From: an uncultured Caulobacterales bacterium
Lineage (GTDB): Bacteria; Pseudomonadota; Alphaproteobacteria; Caulobacterales; Maricaulaceae
Assembly: GCA_937928165.1 (NCBI GenBank)
Contig: CALFVT010000017.1
Span: 1-64,000 of the forward strand
DNA length: 64,000 nt
Direction of reading: 5' to 3'
In this document: piece after piece, positions 46,795 through 55,297 of the stretch
Position numbering within the stretch: position 1 is the stretch's first letter
Layout of the letters: every line of letters starts with the position of its first letter
The notes under the pieces: generated by a model
Database searches by the model: none
What the model was told of the DNA's origin: nothing
Seen by the model: the letters and a program-made list of their open reading frames with translations, nothing else
Made by a program: the position numbers and the translations under genes

Positions 46795-48261
46795 ATGTTT
46801 GACATTAAAGCTATTCGAGAGAATCCTGAAGACTTTGACCGCCTGTGGGCGAAACGAGGGCTTGAGAGCCTGTCCAAGACAATTCTCGATCAGGATAAAC
46901 TTATTCGCAAGGCCGTGCAGGTTGTCCAAGAAGCCGAAGCCGCACGCAATAAAGCCTCAAAGCTCATCGGGCAAGCGATGGCGAAGGGCGATAAAGACGA
47001 GGCTGAGCGCCTTAAGGCCGAAGTGGCGGGGGCGAAAAATGTGATCGCGGCTATGGGCGCGCAGGTCGATGGGGAAAAGGCGCAGCTTCAAGCTCTGCTA
47101 TCTTCAACGCCGAATGTACCTTTTGCGGATGTGCCCGAAGGAGATGATGAAGACAGTAATGTCGAGCTGCGCAAAATCGGCACGCCGCGTGATTTTGATT
47201 TTACCCCGAAAGACCATGCCGACCTCGGCGAGGCTTTGGGGATGATGGATTTTGAAACCGCAGCGAAAATGAGCGGCTCGCGATTTGTGGTGCTGTCCGG
47301 GCAACTCTCCCGCCTTGATCGTGCCTTGGCAGCTTTCATGCTCGATCTGCAAACCACAGAACATGGCTATACGGAAACAAGTCCACCGTTTTTAGTTTGG
47401 GGTAAAGCCCTTTACGGCACGGGGCAGCTTCCAAAATTTGAGGATGATTTATACAAAACGTCTCGTATTCAACCAAAGCTTACAAATTCACCAGGTGGTG
47501 AACTTAGTGAGGAAGAATTAAATAACTTACATTTATCAAATATTGCAACTAACTATACCATTGAATTGTCAGCCATGAGAGGATTAAAAGATGAATTTCC
47601 TCCAGAAGGGCAATATTGTGTTATAGATAAAGGAAATTTACAGCCTATAATCCCTGGTCACTATCTCATCCCCACCGCCGAAGTCTCTTTGACCAATACG
47701 GTGCGCGAGAGTATTCTTGACCCTGACGCCTTGCCTATTCGCATGACGGCCCATACCCCTTGTTTTCGTAGCGAGGCGGGGAGTGCGGGGCGCGATACAA
47801 AGGGCATGATCCGCCAGCATCAATTTAACAAGGTGGAACTTGTCTCTATTGTGAAGCCCGAAGACAGCGAGGCGGAGCATTTGCGTATGCTGGGCTGCGC
47901 GGAAGAGGTGCTGAAACGGCTTGAGCTGCCTTACCGCGTTGTGGAACTCTGCACGGGTGATTTGGGCTTTGGTGCGCGGCGTACCTTTGATCTTGAAGTC
48001 TGGCTACCAAGTCAAGAGACTTACCGCGAGATTAGTTCTTGCTCAAACTGCGGTGATTTCCAAGCTCGCCGCATGAATGCGCGCTATAAATTTGCGGAAA
48101 AAGATAACCGTTTTGTCCACACGCTTAACGGCTCTGGCCTCGCGGTGGGGCGCACTTTGGTCGCTGTGCTTGAGAACTACCAAAATGAAGACGGGACGAT
48201 CACCGTGCCAAATGCGCTCCTGCCATATATGGGCGGCATCACGCAGATTGGCGGTGCGTAA
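46795..48261 (+). CDS. serS: Serine--tRNA ligase with a large insertion
   Basis: 488 residues, against about 425-435 in most bacteria. The N-terminal coiled-coil arm (about 30-105) and all class II motifs are present: [30 protein letters not shown], and [18 protein letters not shown]. About 60 extra residues lie between [11 protein letters not shown] and HYLIPTAEV (about 222-287), where E. coli has only a short loop. That stretch is AT-rich and reads as a clean in-frame insertion. tatC precedes it, as in related genomes. Confidence 0.96.
   Translation: MFDIKAIRENPEDFDRLWAKRGLESLSKTILDQDKLIRKAVQVVQEAEAARNKASKLIGQAMAKGDKDEAERLKAEVAGAKNVIAAMGAQVDGEKAQLQALLSSTPNVPFADVPEGDDEDSNVELRKIGTPRDFDFTPKDHADLGEALGMMDFETAAKMSGSRFVVLSGQLSRLDRALAAFMLDLQTTEHGYTETSPPFLVWGKALYGTGQLPKFEDDLYKTSRIQPKLTNSPGGELSEEELNNLHLSNIATNYTIELSAMRGLKDEFPPEGQYCVIDKGNLQPIIPGHYLIPTAEVSLTNTVRESILDPDALPIRMTAHTPCFRSEAGSAGRDTKGMIRQHQFNKVELVSIVKPEDSEAEHLRMLGCAEEVLKRLELPYRVVELCTGDLGFGARRTFDLEVWLPSQETYREISSCSNCGDFQARRMNARYKFAEKDNRFVHTLNGSGLAVGRTLVAVLENYQNEDGTITVPNALLPYMGGITQIGGA
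47440..47670 (+). other. AT-rich in-frame insertion within serS
   Basis: The line at 47521 is about 28% GC against about 58% at 47701. The boundaries coincide with the point where the protein leaves and rejoins the usual SerRS sequence. The insert encodes a polar, Asn/Leu-rich segment including [18 protein letters not shown] and [16 protein letters not shown]. No stop, repeat or splice-like motif is visible, and it is too short for an intein. Confidence 0.75.
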
Positions 48262-48268
48262 AGCAAGC

Positions 48269-48312
48269 TTCCGGGTTCGGCCCAATTTGCCTTGGGCCGC
48301 CCCGGAATGACA
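48269..48312. repeat. Imperfect palindrome ending in CGGAATGACA, left flank of GIY-YIG gene
   Basis: TTCCGGG, CGG and CCCAA (48269-48285) pair with TTGGG, CCG and CCCGGAA (48292-48307), with small bulges. The element ends CGGAATGACA (48303-48312). It follows the serS stop by 8 bases and could also act as its terminator, though no T-run follows. Confidence 0.65.
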
Positions 48313-48316
48313 ATTC

Positions 48317-48610
48317 ATGAATAAAAATTACTTTGTTTATATCATGGCGAGTAAGCCCAAAGGCGCGGCTTATATTGGTATGACGAGCGATTTAAGTCGC
48401 CGCGTTTATGAACATAGGTTGGGCCTGATAGATGGATATACAAAACGGTTTCATATAAAAAAACTTGTTTATTATGAAATATATGACGAAGTTATATTGG
48501 CGATTGAACGGGAAAAGAAACTTAAAAAATGGCGGCGAGATTGGAAATTAGCGTTAATTGAAGCGCGTAACCCGCAATGGAATGATTTATATCCAAGTTT
48601 AAATTATTAA
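48317..48610 (+). CDS. GIY-YIG nuclease superfamily protein (UPF0213-like)
   Basis: 97 residues: FVYIMASKPKGAAYIGMTSD carries the GIY-YIG-type pair (VYI...YIG), followed by LSRRVYEH with the catalytic Arg and a KLKKWRRDWKLALIEARNP tail. It is AT-richer than its neighbours and bracketed by inverted elements. Such small GIY-YIG genes are scattered in proteobacterial genomes; their role is unknown. Inserted between serS and surE. Confidence 0.88.
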   Translation: MNKNYFVYIMASKPKGAAYIGMTSDLSRRVYEHRLGLIDGYTKRFHIKKLVYYEIYDEVILAIEREKKLKKWRRDWKLALIEARNPQWNDLYPSLNY

Positions 48611-48616
48611 ATAAGC

Positions 48617-48647
48617 TGTCATTCCGCACACGCAAAGCGTGATGCGG
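48617..48647. repeat. Hairpin starting TGTCATTCCG, right flank of GIY-YIG gene
   Basis: TGTCATTCCG (48617-48626) is the exact reverse complement of CGGAATGACA on the left flank. It continues into a hairpin: CCGCA/CACGC pairs with GCGTG/TGCGG around AAA with one bulged base (48624-48647). This is a REP-like element. Confidence 0.7.
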
Positions 48648-48672
48648 AAGGTTTGTTAGAGAGTGACGAAAC

Positions 48673-49440
48673 ATGAGAATATTGTTAACCAATGATGATG
48701 GGGTGCGGGCTTATGGCATGACGGTGATGCGCCGAATTGCTGAGGCGATCTCTGATGATGTTTGGGTTGTTGCGCCGGAGACGGAGCAATCCGCCGCGTC
48801 GCGGGGCGTGTCTTTGCATAACCCTGTACGGGCGAAAAAACTCGAAGACCGCGTCTATAGCGTTTCAGGCACGCCAACCGATAGTGTGATTGTTGGTATT
48901 CATGACATTTTAAACGGTAAAAAACCCGATCTTATTTTATCAGGGGTGAACCGCGGACAAAACCTCGCTGAAGATGTGACGTTTTCCGGCACTATCGCGG
49001 GCGCTTTGCAGGGGATGCAAATGGGCGTGCCGTCTATTGCTCTGTCTTTAGCGCGCGGCTTTCAAGGGGCGAGCAGCTTGCCGTGGGAAACTGCTGATGC
49101 CCATGGCCCGAAACTCATTCAAGATCTGCTGGAGGCTGGATGGCCTGCGGATACAATCTTGTCGGTTAATTTTCCGGATACTCCGCCGGATGGGGTTAAG
49201 GGGGTGCAGTTTACTCGCCAAGGCCAGCGTGATTATGAAATGCAAGGCATTGATAAGCGTGATCACCCAAGGGGCGGGAGCTATTTTTGGCTCACTTACG
49301 GCGCGGGGCTGTCGAACCCGCCGCAAGGTACGGATTTACGGGCGATTTACGATGGTTTTATCTCTGTCACGCCGCTGCATACGGATTTAACCCATTTAGA
49401 GACCCTGCGCCGCTTGCAAGAGAGCTTTAAGACAGACTAG
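48673..49440 (+). CDS. surE: 5'-nucleotidase SurE
   Basis: 255 residues: MRILLTNDDGVRAYGM metal site, APETEQSAASRGVSLH, ILSGVNRGQNLAEDVTFSGT. It hydrolyses nucleoside monophosphates, a survival protein linked with pcm, which follows 40 bases later. Confidence 0.96.
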   Translation: MRILLTNDDGVRAYGMTVMRRIAEAISDDVWVVAPETEQSAASRGVSLHNPVRAKKLEDRVYSVSGTPTDSVIVGIHDILNGKKPDLILSGVNRGQNLAEDVTFSGTIAGALQGMQMGVPSIALSLARGFQGASSLPWETADAHGPKLIQDLLEAGWPADTILSVNFPDTPPDGVKGVQFTRQGQRDYEMQGIDKRDHPRGGSYFWLTYGAGLSNPPQGTDLRAIYDGFISVTPLHTDLTHLETLRRLQESFKTD

Positions 49441-49480
49441 TCTAGCGCAAAATAATGCGCTGCGCTGGGGAGCCAAAGCT

Positions 49481-50092
49481 ATGTTTGATCCGGGGTTGAT
49501 TGATTTGGTAATGGGCTTACGTAGGGCGGGAATATCCGATGGGCGTATTCTCGAAGCCTTTGAAACCACGCCGCGACGTTATTTTCTTGACCCGCAATAT
49601 TACGGCGAGGCTTATGGGGAGCAAAGCTTGCCACTGCCCTGCGGTCAAATATTACCGCCGCCCTTAATATTGGCGAAGCTCGCCCATTTTTCGGCCCTAA
49701 ATGCGGAGCATAAAGTTTTGCTGATTGGGGCGGGGAGCGGCTATTTTACGGCGCTTATCTCAAAGCTGACACGGCGTGTTTATGCACTTGAACGTTATAA
49801 AAGCCTGTGCGAGATGGCAGATGCGCGTTTATCTGCGCTTGGAATTACGAATGTTGTCATGGATCACCGAGATGGTTTTGACGGGTGGAGCGGGCAAGCT
49901 CCTTATGACCGGATTATTTTAACAGGCTCCGTCGAAAGCCGCCCACAAAAACTTGAAGCGGAGTTAAGCCCGTTCGGGCGTATGGTCTATGTTTGCAGTG
50001 AAGGGCTGAAAATATATGAGGGCGGCGTAGAGACGCTTAAAATTAATATGGCTCTGCCGCCGCTTGAAGTGGGATTGTCAAAGTCGATGTAA
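49481..50092 (+). CDS. pcm: Protein-L-isoaspartate O-methyltransferase
   Basis: 203 residues: MGLRRAGISDGRILEAFETTPR, the conserved YGEQSLPLPCGQILPPPLI region, and SAM motif KVLLIGAGSGYFTALISKL. It repairs isoaspartyl residues. It is of the canonical surE-linked type, unlike the paralogue before tolC. Confidence 0.92.
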   Translation: MFDPGLIDLVMGLRRAGISDGRILEAFETTPRRYFLDPQYYGEAYGEQSLPLPCGQILPPPLILAKLAHFSALNAEHKVLLIGAGSGYFTALISKLTRRVYALERYKSLCEMADARLSALGITNVVMDHRDGFDGWSGQAPYDRIILTGSVESRPQKLEAELSPFGRMVYVCSEGLKIYEGGVETLKINMALPPLEVGLSKSM

Positions 50093-50154
50093 TTTTGTTG
50101 ACGGATTGTTAACTATAGATGTTCATAGTTTCCCAAAGAATTTGGAGGGTCATT

Positions 50155-51024
50155 ATGTTTGTGACGTCAAGAAAAATAACTTTGGGTTTATGCGCAGCAT
50201 TATGTTTAGGGACTAATGCTGCTGCACAGGATCAATCTGTAGATGATAAGTTTAAACCGCGGATTTATGGTAATCTAAGCCTCGCGCCAGAAAATACATA
50301 TGCAAATACATATTCGAACACATATTCCAAGAGCTATGTCAATTCATATGAAAGTTCTGCGCCGCGTACGGTTATTGTGGAACCGGTTTCAACAACAGGC
50401 ATTACCCATGTGGTGCCGAGTTCTATGCCGTCCGGAAGCTATACGCAGCAAGATCTTCAAAATGAAGCCAAACGGGTGATTGCGTTTCAAAACTCGGGCC
50501 AAACTGTCCAGCAAGTGGCCCCGGAACGCCGCTATGAGATTGAGCTTTTTGAGCCTGTGCAAACCCTTGGTGGAACAACGGTTTTATCAAGTACGACCCA
50601 GAATTATGCGACGCAAACTATTACGCATGCCCAAAGTCATATTGTGAATGAGGGGGATACGCTCTATAATATCGCCAAGCGTTATAATACAACAGTAGAT
50701 GCACTACGAGGTACAAATAACCTTAGCAACAACGCGATTAATATTGGGCAAAACATTGCTATACCTGCTACGTCTCGTCATGTGATTTCTGACATTCCTA
50801 CGGCAGTGACGAATCAGCAGCCAAAGTCAAATATAATTCGTACAGTTCAGCCTGTTCCAAGCCGCGGTGTTTATGCTGTTCTACCAAAAGACACGCTTTA
50901 CAGTATTTCAAAACGAGCTTGTGTGAGCGTAAAAGGTATTCAAGAGCAAAATAATTTGGGTGACCAGACAGATATTAGCCCCGGACAACGGCTAAACATG
51001 CCAAGCGGGCATTGTTTGAACTAA
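50155..51024 (+). CDS. Exported double-LysM protein
   Basis: 289 residues with a signal peptide (TLGLCAALCLGTNAAAQD) and two LysM domains. The first is at about 163-207 (HIVNEGDTLYNIAKRYNTTV) and the second at about 243-289 (VLPKDTLYSISKRACVSVKG). A Thr/Ser/Tyr-rich repeat (NTYANTYSNTYSKSY) lies near residue 45. It binds peptidoglycan. At this locus (surE-pcm-X-yajC) many relatives carry a LysM-M23 NlpD-type protein; no M23 peptidase is seen here. GGAGGG decides the start at 50155. Confidence 0.87.
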   Translation: MFVTSRKITLGLCAALCLGTNAAAQDQSVDDKFKPRIYGNLSLAPENTYANTYSNTYSKSYVNSYESSAPRTVIVEPVSTTGITHVVPSSMPSGSYTQQDLQNEAKRVIAFQNSGQTVQQVAPERRYEIELFEPVQTLGGTTVLSSTTQNYATQTITHAQSHIVNEGDTLYNIAKRYNTTVDALRGTNNLSNNAINIGQNIAIPATSRHVISDIPTAVTNQQPKSNIIRTVQPVPSRGVYAVLPKDTLYSISKRACVSVKGIQEQNNLGDQTDISPGQRLNMPSGHCLN

Positions 51025-51125
51025 AAAATACCGTTGCAGCGCCATGGGTCGTTGCAAAACATGCTAACGCTCCTATATAGGCTAGATTATAAAGCCTGAT
51101 GGGGCGTTTTTATTTTGGGGACGAT

Positions 51126-51464
51126 ATGTTCAATATTATTATGCAAGCTTCGCCCGCAACCGGGCCAAATCCCATGGTCAATGTTATATTTATCGCATTG
51201 TTGTTTTTCGTCTTTTACTTTTTTATTATCCGCCCGCAAAATAAACGATTAAAAGCCCATAAAGAACTTTTAGCTTCTATCACGCGCGGCGATGTTATCG
51301 TGACAAATGGCGGTCTTATAGGTAAAGTCAAAAAAGTTACGGATGATGAGCTTACGGTTGATTTTAGCGGACAGGATATAAAGGTCGTACGCGGCATGGT
51401 TGCGGATGTGCGCGGCCGGACTGTTCCTGCCAATGATACGGCGAAACCGAGTAAGAAAAAGTAA
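51126..51464 (+). CDS. yajC: Preprotein translocase subunit YajC
   Basis: 112 residues: one transmembrane helix (NVIFIALLFFVFYFFIIRPQ) followed by the family KRLKAHKELLASITRGDVIV and NGGLIGKVKKVTDDELTVDF. It accompanies SecDF. GGGGA before the ATG at 51126 favours that start over 51099. Confidence 0.93.
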   Translation: MFNIIMQASPATGPNPMVNVIFIALLFFVFYFFIIRPQNKRLKAHKELLASITRGDVIVTNGGLIGKVKKVTDDELTVDFSGQDIKVVRGMVADVRGRTVPANDTAKPSKKK

Positions 51465-51512
51465 ATTATACAAGCGGCTTTGCCGTTTTTGGTCTAAATT
51501 TGGTCACTGCCC

Positions 51513-53126
51513 ATGTTATATTTCTCAAAATGGAAAACCATTCTTATTCTGGGGCTTGTGGCCTTGGGCTTTTTGTTTGCCCTGCCCAATGCTATTTCTG
51601 AGAAAATGCGGGAGTCGCTACCGTCACAGCTACAAAGAACGATTAACCTTGGCCTCGACTTGCAAGGCGGGGCTCATATGTTGCTCGAAGTGGAACTAAG
51701 TAGTGTTTTAGAACTTGAAACACAAAACCTTCGCGATACTGTTCGGGGTTCTCTTCAAGACGCTGGACGTATTCGGACAGATTATTTGCGCGTAGAAGAC
51801 GGCGCTGTTGTTGGTAAGTTTCGTAACCCAGACGAAGTTGCTGCGGGTTATACCGCCCTTGACAGGGTACCCGAACAAATTGACCCAACCCAGCTAGGAG
51901 GGCCGAAAGATAGCCGCGTTGAGAGAATTGCGCCAGACCGTTTTCGCGTGGCGATTACTGACGCCAAAGTCGAAGCGGTTCAAAAGCGTACGATTGCCCA
52001 GTCTATTGAGGTTTTGCGCCGCCGGATTGACCCGAACGGAACCACTGAGTTAACTCTTGCGCAGGAAGGGGACGAACGTATTTTGCTACAAATCCCGGGC
52101 GCGGAGAATTTAGACGAAATCAAAGACCGGATTAATAAGACTGCGAACCTTAGCTTTCATATGGTTGATGCGGATAGTTTTAATGAACAAGCTATGCGTC
52201 TTGCCTCGGAAGGGAGTACAAAACCTAGCCAAGCGTTTTACCGCATGGCGGACGGCGGTGCGTTGATTGTTGAGCGGCGCACAAAAATTACAGGCGGCTG
52301 CCTAAAATCGGCTAGTGAAGGCCTACACCCGCAGCGGCAAAATGAGCCGATTGTAAACTTTAGCTTTAACCTAAAATGTGCGCGTTTATTTAGTGATCTG
52401 ACGGCGCGTAATTTAGGCCGCCAATTTGCGGTGGTGCTGGATGAAGAGATTATTACGGCCCCGCGTATTAACGGCCCCATTTCAGGCGGTAGTGGTTTTA
52501 TTGAAGGTAGTTTTACCATTGAAAGCGCTCAAGAGCTTGCCTTGCTGCTTAATGCAGGTTCGTTGCCGGCCAAGCTTAAAATTGTTGAAGAACGCTCCGT
52601 GAGTGCGGAACTCGGGGAGGATTCGATTAATGCAGGTAAGATTGCCTCAATTATCGGTCTTGTCGGTGTTGCATTATTTATGTGGCTATCTTATGGTCTT
52701 CGCTTTGGTACAATCGCCAATATGGCGCTGTCGATAAATATTATGCTGATCGCGGCGGCGTTGTCTTTGTTTGGCGCAACCCTGACATTGCCAGGAATTG
52801 CGGGGATTATCCTGACGATTGGTATGGCTGTCGATGCGAATGTTTTGATTTTTGAACGTATCCGCGAGGAGGCCCATAACGGCCGCCCACCTGTGAACGC
52901 GATTGAGACAGGTTACCGCCTCTCACTCGCGCCGATTTTGGACGCGAATATCACGACCTTTATTGCGGCGGCGGTGCTTTACTTCGTTGGCTCTGGCCCT
53001 ATTCGCGGCTTTGCGGTGACACTTGCGATCGGAATTATCATGTCCGTCTTTACGGCTGTGATTGTTGCAAGATTATTTACGGCAACTTGGCTGCGTAATA
53101 CGCGCCCTAAAACATTGCCGATTTAG
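51513..53126 (+). CDS. secD: Protein translocase subunit SecD
   Basis: 537 residues: N-terminal transmembrane helix, motif LGLDLQGGAHMLLEV, a large periplasmic P1 domain, and five C-terminal helices with GMAVDANVLIFERIREE. It uses the proton gradient to pull secreted proteins outward. The secF ribosome site overlaps its stop. Confidence 0.97.
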   Translation: MLYFSKWKTILILGLVALGFLFALPNAISEKMRESLPSQLQRTINLGLDLQGGAHMLLEVELSSVLELETQNLRDTVRGSLQDAGRIRTDYLRVEDGAVVGKFRNPDEVAAGYTALDRVPEQIDPTQLGGPKDSRVERIAPDRFRVAITDAKVEAVQKRTIAQSIEVLRRRIDPNGTTELTLAQEGDERILLQIPGAENLDEIKDRINKTANLSFHMVDADSFNEQAMRLASEGSTKPSQAFYRMADGGALIVERRTKITGGCLKSASEGLHPQRQNEPIVNFSFNLKCARLFSDLTARNLGRQFAVVLDEEIITAPRINGPISGGSGFIEGSFTIESAQELALLLNAGSLPAKLKIVEERSVSAELGEDSINAGKIASIIGLVGVALFMWLSYGLRFGTIANMALSINIMLIAAALSLFGATLTLPGIAGIILTIGMAVDANVLIFERIREEAHNGRPPVNAIETGYRLSLAPILDANITTFIAAAVLYFVGSGPIRGFAVTLAIGIIMSVFTAVIVARLFTATWLRNTRPKTLPI

Positions 53127-53135
53127 GAGGTTGTC

Positions 53136-54149
53136 ATGAAAGATATTTCCCTCGTTAAGCTCCTCCCGCATGAGCCCAAGGTTCCCTTTATTAACCTGCG
53201 CTTATTTGCAGGTATTTCGTCTGTGGTCTTAGTTATCATATCCTTGTTTTTGTTTTTCACTAAGGGGCTGAATTACGGGATTGACTTCACGGGCGGCGTT
53301 GTGGCTGAAATGGATTTCAAAGAGCAGCCTCCCCTTGATATTCGTACGGCCGTGAGTGATCTCGGTTTTGACGGCGCGACGGTACAAAATATTGCGCCGC
53401 TTGCAACGGCGGATATTGATTATGACTATGTCCGTATCGGCCTGAAGCTACAAGATGAAAAGGTGGTTGACGGGGCAGAAACGGACGGCGAGGGGGCTGC
53501 GGCCAATACGGCCCTTGACGCGCAGCAATTAGCCCTTGTGAACCTAACCGAAGGCCTACAGGCTAAATATGGTGAACAGGTTGAGCTAAGATCTCAAGAA
53601 ACCGTCAGCGGTAAAGTTTCCGGTGAGCTGCGCCAAAAGGGTTTGATCGCTGTGGTCGCTGCCCTGTCTATGGTGCTGTTTTATATTTGGTTTCGTTTTG
53701 AATGGCAATTTGCTGTCGGTGCGGTTACAGCGCTCGCTCATGATGTCGCCTTAACACTCGGTGTGTTTGAGCTGTTTCAAATTGAATTTAATCTGGCGAT
53801 TGTCGCCGCAATTTTGACCATTGTGGGATATTCCCTCAATGATACGGTGATCGTCTACGACCGAATACGTGAAAATTTGCGAAAATATAAGAAAATGCCC
53901 ATGCCTGAAGTGTTAAACCTATCGATTAATGACACACTCTCGCGAACGATCTTGACGTCTATGACGACTTTGCTGGCCTTAATATCTCTCTATGTTTTAG
54001 GCGGCGCGGGACTACGAGGCTTCTCGTTTGCGATGATTTGGGGCGTGATTGTCGGAACCTATTCCTCGATCTTTGTGGCGTCTCCGTTGTTATTACTCCT
54101 CAAGCTTAAGCGCGGCGGGAATACGGGCGGAGAGCCTAAAGAAGTTTAA
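53136..54149 (+). CDS. secF: Protein translocase subunit SecF
   Basis: 337 residues: GLNYGIDFTGGVVAEM, SLNDTVIVYDRIRENLRK, and six transmembrane helices. It partners SecD. AGGAGG precedes the ATG. Its end overlaps the convergent peptidase gene by four bases. Confidence 0.97.
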   Translation: MKDISLVKLLPHEPKVPFINLRLFAGISSVVLVIISLFLFFTKGLNYGIDFTGGVVAEMDFKEQPPLDIRTAVSDLGFDGATVQNIAPLATADIDYDYVRIGLKLQDEKVVDGAETDGEGAAANTALDAQQLALVNLTEGLQAKYGEQVELRSQETVSGKVSGELRQKGLIAVVAALSMVLFYIWFRFEWQFAVGAVTALAHDVALTLGVFELFQIEFNLAIVAAILTIVGYSLNDTVIVYDRIRENLRKYKKMPMPEVLNLSINDTLSRTILTSMTTLLALISLYVLGGAGLRGFSFAMIWGVIVGTYSSIFVASPLLLLLKLKRGGNTGGEPKEV

Positions 54150-54457
54150 AGAATAGACAGACCTTTTTTGTGAATTTTTAATAAAGCGCGGGCTGTGACG
54201 CGCGCTTTTTCTATATCCCCTAATATATGACCTGAATTTGAAGCCGGATTATCGCCGGCAAAGATAAGCCGCCCTTGGGGCGTTTCGCGGCTCAGCCGCT
54301 TTATAAGCAATCCTAAATCTGGATGATTGATAAGATAAACCCGCCCCGGAATGAACCGCAGAGCGGGCCAAATAAAACCGGTGAATGCCAAAACATAATC
54401 ACCGTCTTTAAGGACCGGGGCCATACTATGGCCCGCGGTTTTAATGAGTTTAAGCAT
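54146..54457 (-). CDS. sodX: Nickel superoxide dismutase maturation peptidase (S26-like)
   Basis: 103 residues of the signal-peptidase-like S26 fold: catalytic Ser in GHSMAPVLKDGDYVL, Lys in LLIKRLSRE, and FAGDNPASNSGH. It would cut the SodN propeptide to expose the nickel-binding His. It lies 6 bases downstream of sodN. The family fold is clear; the role comes from the sodN linkage. Confidence 0.87.
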   Translation of the reverse strand: MLKLIKTAGHSMAPVLKDGDYVLAFTGFIWPALRFIPGRVYLINHPDLGLLIKRLSRETPQGRLIFAGDNPASNSGHILGDIEKARVTARALLKIHKKGLSIL

Positions 54458-54463
54458 ATGGGC

Positions 54464-54955
54464 CTAGAGGACAGGTTCGACCACTTCAACATTTGGCGCA
54501 TAAGGGGTTGTGACCTTTTTGGTTTTAACACCTTTCATGGCCCAGAAGATTTCAGAGAACTCATTGCAAAGCGCGACAAGTTTCTCACCGTCCTCGCGGT
54601 GAAGATCTTGCTTACAAGCCGACCCGGCAACCATGATGGAATGGGCGAGGGCATGGACTTGCGGGAATTTCTCTAGCTTGTCACCTTTCATGAAATCGCC
54701 CCAAATGACGCGGACTTCATGCTTAACAAGCTCGGCTTGTTTCTCTTTTTCGGCGGTATTACGGGCTGCCTGCATGGCAAAGGCCGTATGGGATAAACCT
54801 TTATCTTCGAGGCTAAGAAGAATGTCGATTTGGCGCAAGGTGGATACGGCGTGATAGGTCACGGCGCGGGCATCGTAAATGCCGCAAGGGATATCGCAAT
54901 GGGCCGAAGCTGTATCGATATTTTTATCAAATTTAGAGATGATATTATGTAACAT
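54464..54955 (-). CDS. sodN: Nickel-containing superoxide dismutase
   Basis: 163 residues. An 18-residue propeptide (ending TASA) precedes the Ni-hook HCDIPCGIYD, where H19, C20 and C24 become His1, Cys2 and Cys6 of the mature enzyme. The remainder is the four-helix bundle (ARAVTYHAVSTLRQID, HEVRVIWGDFMKGDKLEKFP). It dismutates superoxide. It lies in an operon with a small membrane protein before it and the peptidase after it. Ni-SOD is uncommon in alphaproteobacteria. Confidence 0.95.
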   Translation of the reverse strand: MLHNIISKFDKNIDTASAHCDIPCGIYDARAVTYHAVSTLRQIDILLSLEDKGLSHTAFAMQAARNTAEKEKQAELVKHEVRVIWGDFMKGDKLEKFPQVHALAHSIMVAGSACKQDLHREDGEKLVALCNEFSEIFWAMKGVKTKKVTTPYAPNVEVVEPVL

Positions 54956-54965
54956 TACGGGCCTC

Positions 54966-55169
54966 CTAAGCTTTCTTACGGCGCATCATGGCTGCCATGA
55001 GACCAACAAAGGCGAGGCCGCCAATAACCGCAAACAAGCTGTGCGCGGGGCTGGAGAGCCAGTGGATAACATTTGCAACGATATTATGGCTATGATCGCC
55101 ATCAGCGAAAGCGGGGGTAGACAGCATGAGCGCTGCGGTAGCCGCTGTGAATATTTTAGCTGTTTTCAT
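54966..55169 (-). CDS. Small exported His-containing single-pass membrane protein
   Basis: 67 residues. A signal peptide (KIFTAATAALMLSTPAFA) is followed by DGDHSHNIVANVIHW, with three His and two Asp, then one transmembrane helix (SLFAVIGGLAFVGLMAAMM) and RRKK. AGAGGA eight bases before the ATG at 55169 sets the start rather than the earlier in-frame 55238. It sits 10 bases upstream of sodN in the same operon, so a nickel or metal delivery role is tempting but unproven. No family recognised. Confidence 0.75.
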   Translation of the reverse strand: MKTAKIFTAATAALMLSTPAFADGDHSHNIVANVIHWLSSPAHSLFAVIGGLAFVGLMAAMMRRKKA

Positions 55170-55233
55170 GAAAGAATCCTCTTGTCTGATCTGATATAAT
55201 ACATCTTTAGGCGCTTCTGCTTTTGACGACAAG

Positions 55234-55251
55234 CACATAGCCCCCTATGTG
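55234..55251. promoter_or_regulatory. Perfect palindrome CACATAG-CCCC-CTATGTG, operator candidate
   Basis: Two 7-base arms are separated by four C in the divergent gap between the sodN operon and the squalene/phytoene synthase-like gene. It could bind a dimeric metal or redox regulator. It does not match the textbook NikR or Nur site. Confidence 0.5.
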
Positions 55252-55297
55252 GACCTTAATACGTATAAAATGCAAGTTTCGTTTGGAATGAGTGCCC

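Noticed and set aside
47440-47670. Intein in serS
   Set aside because: The insert is about 60 residues and lacks splicing motifs (no start Cys/Ser block A or terminal HN), so it is too short and unlike an intein.
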